64,000 nucleotides of DNA. Source: Butyrivibrio sp. YAB3001. Its GTDB lineage: Bacteria; Bacillota; Clostridia; Lachnospirales; Lachnospiraceae. A program made the position numbers and the translations under genes. Of this stretch, positions 1 through 7,486 are shown in pieces. Where the stretch lies: positions 17,124-81,123 of the forward strand of contig NZ_FOKR01000003.1 in assembly GCF_900112195.1 (NCBI RefSeq), read 5' to 3'. The first letter of the stretch is position 1; each line of letters opens with the position of its first letter. Under the pieces are notes generated by a model. The model worked only from the letters and a program-made list of their open reading frames with translations, ran no database searches and had not been told where the DNA came from.

Positions 1-1657
1 CACCAATCAGATGATTAGCCTCGGGATTGTATGTATCTTCTCCTTCATATACTTTTAATGTAAATACATCCTCTTCTTTGGGATTCAAAGTTTTGTTTAG
101 TCTGTAGTTTCCACGTCCTGTACTTGGAAGTCTTGTATTTTTCCTTAATAACCAGTCAACTATATTTCCCGAGCCATCTGCGGTCATGATTCCCATATTG
201 AAAGGAAGTGGTGGTGCTGCAAGCTTTAATCCCCCACCATAAGTAATAGTAATTGGCTGAACATTAAGTCCAACAACTGTTCCAGTACTATCTATAGCAC
301 TCATAACATAGGTATTCTCACCATTTGCGTTATAAATACTTACCTCATATTCAAATACTCCTGCATCTATATCCAGAAGTTCTAACCAGCCACCTTGCCA
401 TAAACCGTTTTCTCTTGAGCTAAACTTTATTTTATCTACAGATCCCGGAATATAATTGGTTAATCTTCCAATAATAGAAACGTTATTTTCAATAGTACTT
501 TCATCATATTCAAACTCCGCTCCTATGACGTCACCATTATTCTGATAGTCTGCATCAAGATCATCCGCAGTTTCAATATAATTCTGAGATGCGAACATAG
601 CCGCACCCATAGCTACAACTGTCATTGGGTCACAAGAACAATCAAGATCAACTTTAAATTCCTCCTTGAGTTTTTCACGAACCAAAGGAATATATGTTGA
701 ACCACCTACAAGTATTATCTTTGTAATATCGCTATCCTTTAAATGTGCTCCTATAAGTGCATCTCTTGCTATATCAATAGTTTCATCAACTATTTCCTCG
801 ATTGCTTCATCAAACTGTCTGCGTGTTATTTCAAGTTCAAACTCAATTTCTTCATCGTTATCATCTTTCACATCAAACAATTCAAATATAGACTGCTCGA
901 TTTTTGATAACTCTATCTTGCATTTTTCAATTTCAAATAAAGCCTTAGCTTTAGCCTGACCATTAAGGTCTTTTACGATTTGATATTTATCCTTAATTGC
1001 GGGAAGAACTATTTTTTCATAGATAGCCCTATCTATATCCTTTCCTCCCATTCTGTTATTACCCTTATTATTTATAGCAGCCAATTCACCATTTTTAGTT
1101 GACACTACAGCAACATCCAAAGTTCCTCCGCCGTAATCAAAAACAAGCCAGTTTTCTCCGACATCACTTGCCTTAGCGCCATAAGCAACTGCAGCCGCAA
1201 CCGGCTCCTGTAAAAGTATCACTTGCTCAAATCCGGCTAAGCCTGCTGCTTCCTTGGTAGCCTTTATCTGTAATTCCTGAAATGCCGCAGGAACTGTGAT
1301 TACTGAAGTGGAAACGCCTTTACCGATTCTTGCCTCCACATCTCTTTTTACAACTTTTAATACTTCTGCAGATAATTCAATCGGAGTCATCTTTTTTCCT
1401 GATTCCGGAAATTCATAAACTGTATCAGTTCCCATGTCTCTTTTGAACTCTTTTTTTACAAAACGTCCATCCGGATATGTATAAGCTCTCTGTCCTACAG
1501 TTATCCTTCCGGTCCTGCTTACCTGCACTACTGAAGGTGTAACATACATCCTGTCTGTATTATTCTCAATGACCTCAGGTTTATTTTCTTCATTCATTAT
1601 TGCTATACAGGAATTTGTTGTTCCTAAATCTATTCCACACTCGTATTTAGCTTTCAT
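1..1657 (-). CDS. Hsp70/DnaK-family chaperone, partial (C-terminus beyond window)
   Basis: ATP-dependent cytoplasmic chaperone of the Hsp70 family. Translation from the ATG at 1657 is open to the left edge, so about 552 N-terminal residues are visible. The phosphate-1 motif IDLGTTNS lies at residues 9-16, followed by the phosphate-2 motif FDYGGGT and the adenosine motif ILVGGSTYIP, so the ATPase domain is intact. The part after the ATPase domain resembles a beta-rich region but is not clearly a canonical DnaK substrate domain. The start overlaps the upstream 107-aa gene by 11 bp, indicating translational coupling. It is the third gene of an operon read from a c-di-GMP riboswitch near 4.5 kb. 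It is probably a specialised Hsp70 paralogue rather than housekeeping dnaK, since grpE and dnaJ are not adjacent. Confidence 0.93.
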   Translation of the reverse strand, partial: MKAKYECGIDLGTTNSCIAIMNEENKPEVIENNTDRMYVTPSVVQVSRTGRITVGQRAYTYPDGRFVKKEFKRDMGTDTVYEFPESGKKMTPIELSAEVLKVVKRDVEARIGKGVSTSVITVPAAFQELQIKATKEAAGLAGFEQVILLQEPVAAAVAYGAKASDVGENWLVFDYGGGTLDVAVVSTKNGELAAINNKGNNRMGGKDIDRAIYEKIVLPAIKDKYQIVKDLNGQAKAKALFEIEKCKIELSKIEQSIFELFDVKDDNDEEIEFELEITRRQFDEAIEEIVDETIDIARDALIGAHLKDSDITKIILVGGSTYIPLVREKLKEEFKVDLDCSCDPMTVVAMGAAMFASQNYIETADDLDADYQNNGDVIGAEFEYDESTIENNVSIIGRLTNYIPGSVDKIKFSSRENGLWQGGWLELLDIDAGVFEYEVSIYNANGENTYVMSAIDSTGTVVGLNVQPITITYGGGLKLAAPPLPFNMGIMTADGSGNIVDWLLRKNTRLPSTGRGNYRLNKTLNPKEEDVFTLKVYEGEDTYNPEANHLIG

Positions 1658-1970
1658 CAGTCACATTCTCCTTCATTAAAAGCACTTTGCCAAAATGTAC
1701 TATTGTCTCTCCTAGAAGTATTGTCGGCTCAATAGTCTGCTCAATAATTGCCTTGTCACAGTTGAGATATTCATCCTCATCGGCAACAGAAACAGGCAGA
1801 CCTATATCATATAGCTGGCCATCATATCCAATAAGCTGTACTCCCTGTTCATTCAGATAACGCTCAATTTTTCTAAGTGAACTATAGGCAGAAGTTTTCT
1901 TATCTACTTCAGTCTTATCAACCCATCGTTTTAATCGCCAATAAGCAAGCGCCAGTTCTACAATTTCCAT
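1647..1970 (-). CDS. Small protein between Sel1 protein and Hsp70 (possible co-chaperone)
   Basis: A 107-residue soluble protein with no signal peptide or membrane segment. Its first half is basic and helical. Its second half is acidic and looks beta-rich, ending in a segment like ILLGETIVHFGKVLL. No family was recognised with certainty. It sits 7 bp after the Sel1 protein and overlaps the Hsp70 start by 11 bp, so it is certainly translated within this chaperone operon. Position between an Hsp70 and a J-like protein, and the helix-then-beta layout, make a GrpE-like exchange-factor role conceivable, but this is inference from context only. Confidence 0.7.
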   Translation of the reverse strand: MEIVELALAYWRLKRWVDKTEVDKKTSAYSSLRKIERYLNEQGVQLIGYDGQLYDIGLPVSVADEDEYLNCDKAIIEQTIEPTILLGETIVHFGKVLLMKENVTDES

Positions 1971-1977
1971 AATTTGA

Positions 1978-4416
1978 TCACCCCATAATGTTATTACCGG
2001 TTATAAGCTTTGCTGCCTCTTCTGCACCGGATTCTGTACCATCATTTTTAATCGTATAAACCCAGGTATTTCTAAGTAGATTTTTCTTATATCCGGCTGT
2101 TTTTAGTATATTTTCGATATCTGCCTCTGCCTTGCACGGAAGCGATACTTCCAAGGCATTACGCCCTCTGTTTCTAAGAGCGGTACTGTTCTGAACTCTT
2201 GGCACATATTCTTTTATATCGCCTGTACGATACTCAATCATTTGTTCTTTATTATTTATATTGAACTTTATAGACACACCTTCAAAAAGAACAGGAACAT
2301 ATCCTCCAAACATATCTTTGTCTTTAACTGACAGTTTTAATTCAAAATAATCCTTATCTGTCCCGGTCAAAAATGCTTTAGGAAAACATGTTTTAATGCT
2401 GTGTAATTCTTTAGACTGTATATCCGTTTTCCTGGATTCACCTACATTATTGCCATCACCACAAAAAATCTGTGATTCCAAAATTACAGGAACCGTATTT
2501 CTATTTGTAGCCCAGAGAACTATTTCAACTTCTTCCATGTCATTTATCCTGATGTCCTTGAAATATACAGAGCATTGAGAATTCTTCAAAACAATCGGGT
2601 TTCCAAGCAAGTCATAACTACTATATCCATGCAGCGTAAATGAATTAGTTGCATTCTCATCAAGCCATTTTATTGCACTCTTAACCCCCAGATCAGCTGC
2701 ATATTTGATATACTTTATTCCTTTTTCTTCATCCTTAGGCACACCCTGTCCTTCATAGGTAAGCTTTCCCAATAAATAAGCACAATCAGGGTCTGAATTG
2801 CAGCCTTTAGAAAGATAAAATACAGCCTTCTTATAATCCTTCTCAACGCCAATACCGTTGTAATAGCATTTGGCAATATGGTAGCAACTTTGGATATTTT
2901 TCCCCTTATAGGCTTTCATAAGCCAATACCAGCCAACGACGTAATCTTTTTTACAATTAGAACTAAGGATTTTCTTCCCTACATTTAGCTGTTCGTCTTT
3001 ATCCGTCAAATAACTGCCATATGCAGAAAATGCACGGTCAATTTCTTTCTGAAAAATATCTATGCCTTCTGAATCACCATAAATATCAAGTGATAAGAAC
3101 ATATATACCATAGAGTTATAGTAATTTTCTTTTTGTGAAGATTCTAAAGAATTATAGAGCAAATATGCTTTTTTCATGACATCTGCCATCTGTTTTATAT
3201 CACTGATTTTCTCATAGTAATCAAAAAGCTTTCTATAACCGATAAACTCATTTCTTCTTATCAGCTCATCAAATACACTTTTGGCATCTTCAACTCTGTT
3301 GTTATCAAAATAGTATTCTGCCTTTTGGCACAGTTCATCTACACTAAAGTATTCCAGTGGTGTATCCAGATATTCAATACCAAATCCTTGCGTCCAGTTG
3401 TCTTTATATTCCGGAAAAAGCAAAAAGTAATAGCAAAATAATTTTGAATAAAAATATGCTGCTTCCTTCTCAAATGAAAAATTTGCTGCATCCTGAAGCT
3501 TTACTCTACAATAATTTATATATGCTAATACAGTATTTCTGACTGAATCTTTTATAATATCATTAGCTATATGATTCTCTATATATTCATATGTATTCCA
3601 GTTATGTGCATCATATTCAGAGAGTACTCTCAGCAGTTCTTTTGCATCTTCTACAGGTATTTCTACATACCTTCCACTGTATATTGCTTGGATACCATCA
3701 TTAACCTTTTTCACATCTACTATCGATTCTTCCGCCCACCTTGTTATGCCATTTGTAATGTGGTTCAAAAGAGCTTCAGTAACTGTATTATAAGAATCAG
3801 TTGAATCCAAAAGATTATATACATTGCACATTTCTTCAATAGAAAGGGCATTTATGGCACTTGAGCATATTCTGATCATTTCATTTGAAAGACCATTTAG
3901 ATCAGCTCCAAAATCAAGCAATTCTTTTATTTTTTCATTATTGCCCTGAAGCGTGTTTTTGATATAAGAAAAGATTCTTATCCATCCGTTACTATCAGAA
4001 AATGAAGCATCTTCAACTAAAAGATATAAAAAATGCAGGAGAAATATGTCATATTCATCCGAATCTTTTAACTCAGTCTCCTTAATGTCCTTCCAGTTGT
4101 CACTTAACTTGTAAGACTTTTCCCCATATTCAACTTCTGCTTTTGAAAACCATAGCCATCTATAACTATTATTTGCGATTCTATCAAAAGCAACCTGTAT
4201 CGTTGATTGCGATCTTTCGGGATTCTCAATTTCCCCCAGATTGAATTCAGTTTTATATGAAGACGCCACCTTTAATTGCGCAAATCTTTGTATTTTTTTT
4301 ACCACGCCTGACGCTTCACTCTCTGTAGCCAGGCTACTAACCCCAAGTACAAAATAAGGATTGTCCTGCAATAATGCTTTTGCACCGGCAGGAAGCATAC
4401 TGATCTGAAAGTCCAT
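1978..4416 (-). CDS. J-domain-like N-terminus plus Sel1 (TPR-like) repeat protein
   Basis: An 812-residue cytoplasmic protein. Residues 19-26 read NPYFVLGV, resembling the opening of J-domains, but no HPD tripeptide follows, so it may be a degenerate J-like domain. The middle is helical and TPR-like. Around residues 510-600 there are Sel1 repeats of the type A.CYYNGIGVEKDYKKA and LTYEGQGVPKDEEKG. The C-terminal ~200 residues look beta-rich. The start at 4416 has AGGAG about 7 bases upstream. It is the first gene of the operon with a small protein and Hsp70, and lies downstream of a class I c-di-GMP aptamer and terminator, which suggests c-di-GMP sets expression. Likely a scaffold or client adaptor for the Hsp70 (inference). 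Confidence 0.85.
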   Translation of the reverse strand: MDFQISMLPAGAKALLQDNPYFVLGVSSLATESEASGVVKKIQRFAQLKVASSYKTEFNLGEIENPERSQSTIQVAFDRIANNSYRWLWFSKAEVEYGEKSYKLSDNWKDIKETELKDSDEYDIFLLHFLYLLVEDASFSDSNGWIRIFSYIKNTLQGNNEKIKELLDFGADLNGLSNEMIRICSSAINALSIEEMCNVYNLLDSTDSYNTVTEALLNHITNGITRWAEESIVDVKKVNDGIQAIYSGRYVEIPVEDAKELLRVLSEYDAHNWNTYEYIENHIANDIIKDSVRNTVLAYINYCRVKLQDAANFSFEKEAAYFYSKLFCYYFLLFPEYKDNWTQGFGIEYLDTPLEYFSVDELCQKAEYYFDNNRVEDAKSVFDELIRRNEFIGYRKLFDYYEKISDIKQMADVMKKAYLLYNSLESSQKENYYNSMVYMFLSLDIYGDSEGIDIFQKEIDRAFSAYGSYLTDKDEQLNVGKKILSSNCKKDYVVGWYWLMKAYKGKNIQSCYHIAKCYYNGIGVEKDYKKAVFYLSKGCNSDPDCAYLLGKLTYEGQGVPKDEEKGIKYIKYAADLGVKSAIKWLDENATNSFTLHGYSSYDLLGNPIVLKNSQCSVYFKDIRINDMEEVEIVLWATNRNTVPVILESQIFCGDGNNVGESRKTDIQSKELHSIKTCFPKAFLTGTDKDYFELKLSVKDKDMFGGYVPVLFEGVSIKFNINNKEQMIEYRTGDIKEYVPRVQNSTALRNRGRNALEVSLPCKAEADIENILKTAGYKKNLLRNTWVYTIKNDGTESGAEEAAKLITGNNIMG

Positions 4417-4467
4417 CTCTTCTCTCCTAAAAAACTAATGTTGCGCTCTTGTTACATAAAAATGCAT

Positions 4468-4491
4468 AAAAAAAACGATGCTAACGCATCG
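4468..4491 (-). terminator. Intrinsic terminator, expression platform of the minus-strand riboswitch
   Basis: On the minus strand CGATGC-GTTA-GCATCG (4476-4491) forms a 6-bp stem with a tetraloop, followed by eight T residues (4475-4468). It lies between the c-di-GMP aptamer and the Sel1 gene, the usual place for a transcription-terminating expression platform. Confidence 0.85.
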
Positions 4492-4504
4492 CTATCTACA
4501 AAAA

Positions 4505-4570
4505 TGCAACTGGCTGTCCTTTCGGACCCTATAGCTTTGCGTCACCAGATTTCTCTGGCTTTGCCAAATA
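4505..4570 (-). ncRNA. Cyclic di-GMP class I riboswitch (GEMM-I), minus-strand copy
   Basis: Read on the minus strand: a GGCAAA segment, a hairpin CCAGA-GAAA-TCTGG with GAAA tetraloop, then the highly conserved GACGCAAAGC core, then a second helix whose descending strand carries CAGCCAG and ends GTTGC. These are the defining elements of the GEMM-I fold: tetraloop, joining core, and tetraloop-receptor side. It lies between a sigma-A-like promoter (4629-4657) and a terminator, in the leader of the Sel1/Hsp70 operon. From GACGCAAAGC to the end the sequence matches the plus-strand copy at all but one position. Whether ligand turns expression on or off cannot be decided by eye. Confidence 0.95.
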
Positions 4571-4628
4571 TAATTATTTTATATCATTCAATAAAGCATA
4601 AATAATTACTCGTCAAAAAGCGAATGTC

Positions 4629-4657
4629 ATTATACAACATAAACCAAATAAAGTCCA
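4629..4657 (-). promoter_or_regulatory. Sigma-A-like promoter of the Sel1/Hsp70 operon
   Basis: The minus strand has TGGACT (4657-4652), a 17-bp spacer and a perfect TATAAT (4634-4629). It lies upstream of the minus-strand riboswitch and is oriented to transcribe it. Confidence 0.7.
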
Positions 4658-4701
4658 CATATTTTTTATAATTTGGTTTCAAAAATTTGACCAAAATTTT
4701 A

Positions 4702-4730
4702 TAGACATTTTATAAACCATGTAGTATAAT
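4702..4730 (+). promoter_or_regulatory. Sigma-A-like promoter of the DUF2752 operon
   Basis: TAGACA (4702-4707), 17-bp spacer, TATAAT (4725-4730). It is oriented toward the plus-strand c-di-GMP aptamer at 4785 and divergent from the minus-strand promoter. Confidence 0.75.
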
Positions 4731-4784
4731 CACTATCGCTTTTGTAAAAACATATATCCATTTTTGTTTTTTTGATTAAATGTC

Positions 4785-4851
4785 ATAGGGCAAAATTAGA
4801 GAAATCTAATGACGCAAAGCTATAGGGTCCGAGAGGACAGCCAGTTGCACC
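4785..4851 (+). ncRNA. Cyclic di-GMP class I riboswitch (GEMM-I), plus-strand copy
   Basis: The sequence shows GGGCAAA, a hairpin ATTAGA-GAAA-TCTAAT with GAAA tetraloop, the conserved GACGCAAAGC core, and the second helix TATAGGGTCC / GGACAGCCAG ending GTTGC. These are the class I c-di-GMP aptamer elements. It is followed by an intrinsic terminator and the DUF2752 gene. Its core is almost identical to the divergent copy at 4505-4570, indicating duplication of the regulatory element. Confidence 0.95.
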
Positions 4852-4858
4852 TTACTTG

Positions 4859-4888
4859 ATAGCGATGCGTATGTATCGCTATTTTTTT
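4859..4888 (+). terminator. Intrinsic terminator, expression platform of the plus-strand riboswitch
   Basis: ATAGCGAT (4859-4866) pairs with ATCGCTAT (4875-4882) across an 8-nt loop and is followed by a T run. It lies 8 nt after the aptamer and upstream of the DUF2752 gene. Confidence 0.85.
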
Positions 4889-4967
4889 GCTCCATTGTAC
4901 AAAAAAGCAAAGAAAGCATGAAGACAGAAAACTCCAAAATGCATAAATTTAGGAATATGAGGTAACC

Positions 4968-5360
4968 ATGCAAGCTACTGAAACTTGTAAAAAGAGAGCA
5001 TTTCATACTTTTTTTCACATTTTGGAAATAGTCGTCGCAGTATTTCTATATACGGTATTCTTTACAATTACAGGAAAGGGAATTCCTTGCATATTTCGTT
5101 TGATCACAGGATTAAAATGTCCCGGGTGCGGCATGACACATGCGCTATCTGAAATACTTCAGGGGAATATCAGGAATGCATTATCATATAATGCCCTATC
5201 TGTAACTATCTGCCCTATAATTGGTTTTTATCTTTTATATAAAGAAATCAATTACATCAAAACCGGGGATAAAGAATTAGGCATCATAGAAATACTGGGT
5301 CTGATTGTCTGTTTCTTGGTCGTAACCTGGTACTTTTTGTACCGTAACAATTTTATCTAG
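4968..5360 (+). CDS. DUF2752 family membrane protein
   Basis: A 130-residue integral membrane protein with about three hydrophobic segments (residues ~18-36, 70-88 and 105-123). The family signature is visible as GLKCPGCGMTHA near residues 49-60. DUF2752 proteins have no established biochemical role. The start ATG at 4968 follows GAGGTAACC. It is the first gene of a three-gene operon under a c-di-GMP riboswitch, with the next gene 10 bp downstream. The Cys pair in CPGC could bind metal or act in redox chemistry (inference). Confidence 0.85.
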   Translation: MQATETCKKRAFHTFFHILEIVVAVFLYTVFFTITGKGIPCIFRLITGLKCPGCGMTHALSEILQGNIRNALSYNALSVTICPIIGFYLLYKEINYIKTGDKELGIIEILGLIVCFLVVTWYFLYRNNFI

Positions 5361-5370
5361 GGAGAATATT

Positions 5371-6762
5371 ATGTATTGTATTCATTGTGGAAAAGAAATA
5401 AGCGATGGCAGTAAATTTTGCAAATACTGCGGTGGGAAGCTTCCTGAAGGAAATGCACCCAAATTAGACAATATCATTGATAACGCAGGTGATGATATTG
5501 GAAACGGAATCGATGAGGCCGTTAATGATTTAAAAAATGCTATAAATGGCAGCAACAAAGCCATCTCTAACACTGTAAAGCAGACAGAGCCGCATGTTTC
5601 AAATATGCATCACAATTGGAAAGACTATCTTACTCCGGATAACATGGAGCGTTTAGCAGCATTAGTACTTGTTCTGCCTTTGTTTATGTTTGTTGTTAAT
5701 GCTGTATTAACAACAGTGTTTAGAATATTCATTCCCATCCCTTTTATTGGTAAGCTTTTTATGCTTATATCAAGACTTGTAAGACTTGTTTTTGTACTGG
5801 CTTCAGCTGCCGGAGTTGCAGGCATAGCATATATTTTAGTAAATAATGAGTCAAAGAGAAACATGTGGTCATACATCACTGCCGGTGGTGTTGCATTATC
5901 ATTTTTATCTTGCTACGGAATAATGCACAGATGGAAATTCGTTCCCGTTTTATTTGGACTTGTTTCACTGGTCTATGGAATTGACTGTATTTCCCGTGTA
6001 ATCCTTCAGGGAAAAGGCATTGAATCTGAGCCGGTGGTCAATCAGGATCTAGAAACATATAAAACCTGGTACGAGAATTATAAAATTGAACATCTTTCAA
6101 ACAAGGATAACACACCTAAGTCAGATATTAATAATGTTCCATCAAATCGTAATGATTCATATTTCGATGGAAGTGGATTATCACTATTAGGATTGTATAT
6201 CTTAACTTCTATAGTTTGCACTATAACTTGTGGTTTAGCAGCTCCATGGATGATCTGTAAGATTCTCAGATGGAGAAAATCACACACAGTCATCGATGGA
6301 AAGAGACTTGAGTTTAACGGAACCGGTGGTTCTCTATTTGGACATTGGATCATATGGGAAATCCTTTCCATTATTACATGCGGTATATATTCTTTCTTTG
6401 TACATGTAGCATTAAAAAAATGGGAAATGGAACATACTACTTACCAGGATCAGACAGTTTGTGCCGGATCATTTGACGGTAACAGTTTCCAGTATTTTGG
6501 ATATGGTCTCTTACAGCTTCTTTTATTAGTTATAACTTGCGGATTGGCTGCTCCTTGGACAATTACTATGATACAGAAGTGGGAAATGAAGCATACTTCT
6601 ATTGGTGCTGACAGACTTAAATATGAAGGTTCAGCTTTAGGACTTTTAGGTCAGTACATTATAATATTCATCCTCAGCGTTATTACATGTGGTATTTACT
6701 CACCTTGGGGCACAGTCAGACTCAACAAATACATCTACTCACATACTCACGTAGACTGCTAA
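5371..6762 (+). CDS. Zinc-ribbon plus DUF898 (YjgN-like) membrane protein
   Basis: A 463-residue protein. Residues 1-25 form a zinc ribbon (CIHCGKEI...FCKYCGGKL, two CxxC knuckles). A soluble linker follows, then several membrane segments between residues ~90 and 215. The C-terminal half contains repeated DUF898-like units: F-G-S/T-x-G-x-L, hydrophobic stretch, ITCG(L/I)xxPW, then a basic motif with a conserved W near the unit end. Around three to four units are visible from residue 268 to 460. It begins 10 bp after the DUF2752 gene in the same riboswitch-controlled operon. Function is unknown. The zinc ribbon is probably cytoplasmic. Confidence 0.85.
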   Translation: MYCIHCGKEISDGSKFCKYCGGKLPEGNAPKLDNIIDNAGDDIGNGIDEAVNDLKNAINGSNKAISNTVKQTEPHVSNMHHNWKDYLTPDNMERLAALVLVLPLFMFVVNAVLTTVFRIFIPIPFIGKLFMLISRLVRLVFVLASAAGVAGIAYILVNNESKRNMWSYITAGGVALSFLSCYGIMHRWKFVPVLFGLVSLVYGIDCISRVILQGKGIESEPVVNQDLETYKTWYENYKIEHLSNKDNTPKSDINNVPSNRNDSYFDGSGLSLLGLYILTSIVCTITCGLAAPWMICKILRWRKSHTVIDGKRLEFNGTGGSLFGHWIIWEILSIITCGIYSFFVHVALKKWEMEHTTYQDQTVCAGSFDGNSFQYFGYGLLQLLLLVITCGLAAPWTITMIQKWEMKHTSIGADRLKYEGSALGLLGQYIIIFILSVITCGIYSPWGTVRLNKYIYSHTHVDC

Positions 6763-6808
6763 GAATTATATCAATGCTACAAGTAGATTATTATAAGGAG
6801 TTCCTATA

Positions 6809-7381
6809 ATGAAAAATGGAAACGAAATGAGTAAAGAAGAATTGCGAAGTGCATTACAACACGCACGTGATGAGCTATCTAACAGCTTAATAGCAAGCGA
6901 CTTGCATACCCAGGAGATGGAGCTTAAATCTGACTATGAGTATAAAGCTTTATCGCTTGATTTATTAGATGTAGTAGATTTTTTTGATGCCATAAAATGG
7001 TTCTTCGCTGGTTACTTGGGTTTTGGTGTGTCATCGATGCTCATTCTAATTATATTAGGATTTGATCCAGAATTATTAAATTTAATACTCCCTCTTTCAG
7101 TAATAGTTGGAATACTTTGTCCTATTGTCATACCAAGAATTGCAGATAAAAAACTTGATAAATTAACCGAAGAAACTGCAGAAAGACTCCGAGAAATCAA
7201 TCAACAAAAGTATGAATACATATCACAACATTTAGATGTATACGGATTTATCCCTCCAAAATATGTCGATAAAACAAAGATAAGCAAATTAATCAGTTAT
7301 CTTGATAATATGCGTGCCAATAACCTTCAAGAGGCATTAAACCTCTTAGAAGCAGAAATGGCTCATAATTGTGAGTTTTAA
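6809..7381 (+). CDS. Two-helix membrane protein, unknown function
   Basis: A 190-residue protein with an acidic, helical N-terminus (residues 1-55), two adjacent membrane segments (about 57-80 and 85-103) and a charged, coiled-coil-like C-terminal domain. No family was recognised. The start has AGGAG 8 bp upstream. It is the last gene of the c-di-GMP-riboswitch operon with DUF2752 and zinc-ribbon/DUF898 proteins and is followed by a strong terminator, so all three probably act in one envelope function. Confidence 0.75.
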   Translation: MKNGNEMSKEELRSALQHARDELSNSLIASDLHTQEMELKSDYEYKALSLDLLDVVDFFDAIKWFFAGYLGFGVSSMLILIILGFDPELLNLILPLSVIVGILCPIVIPRIADKKLDKLTEETAERLREINQQKYEYISQHLDVYGFIPPKYVDKTKISKLISYLDNMRANNLQEALNLLEAEMAHNCEF

Positions 7382-7414
7382 ATTTTAGTCAACACTATAT
7401 TTTTATGCAATAAT

Positions 7415-7468
7415 GAAAACGTACCAGCAAATTGGCGTCTCTCGCCAAAAAACACTGGTACGTTTTTT
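7415..7468. terminator. Bidirectional terminator between the 190-aa gene and the galactanase
   Basis: AAAACGTACCAG at 7417-7426 pairs with CTGGTACGTTTT at 7455-7466. An inner hairpin TTGGCG-TCTCT-CGCCAA (7432-7448) lies in the loop. A and T runs flank both sides, so it can stop both convergent transcripts. Confidence 0.85.
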
Positions 7469-7486
7469 ATTAATTATCTGAATCTA

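Noticed and set aside
4806..5018. 70-codon minus-strand frame
   Set aside because: It lies antisense across the plus-strand riboswitch, its terminator and the DUF2752 start. It has no ribosome site and its ends fall in RNA structure.
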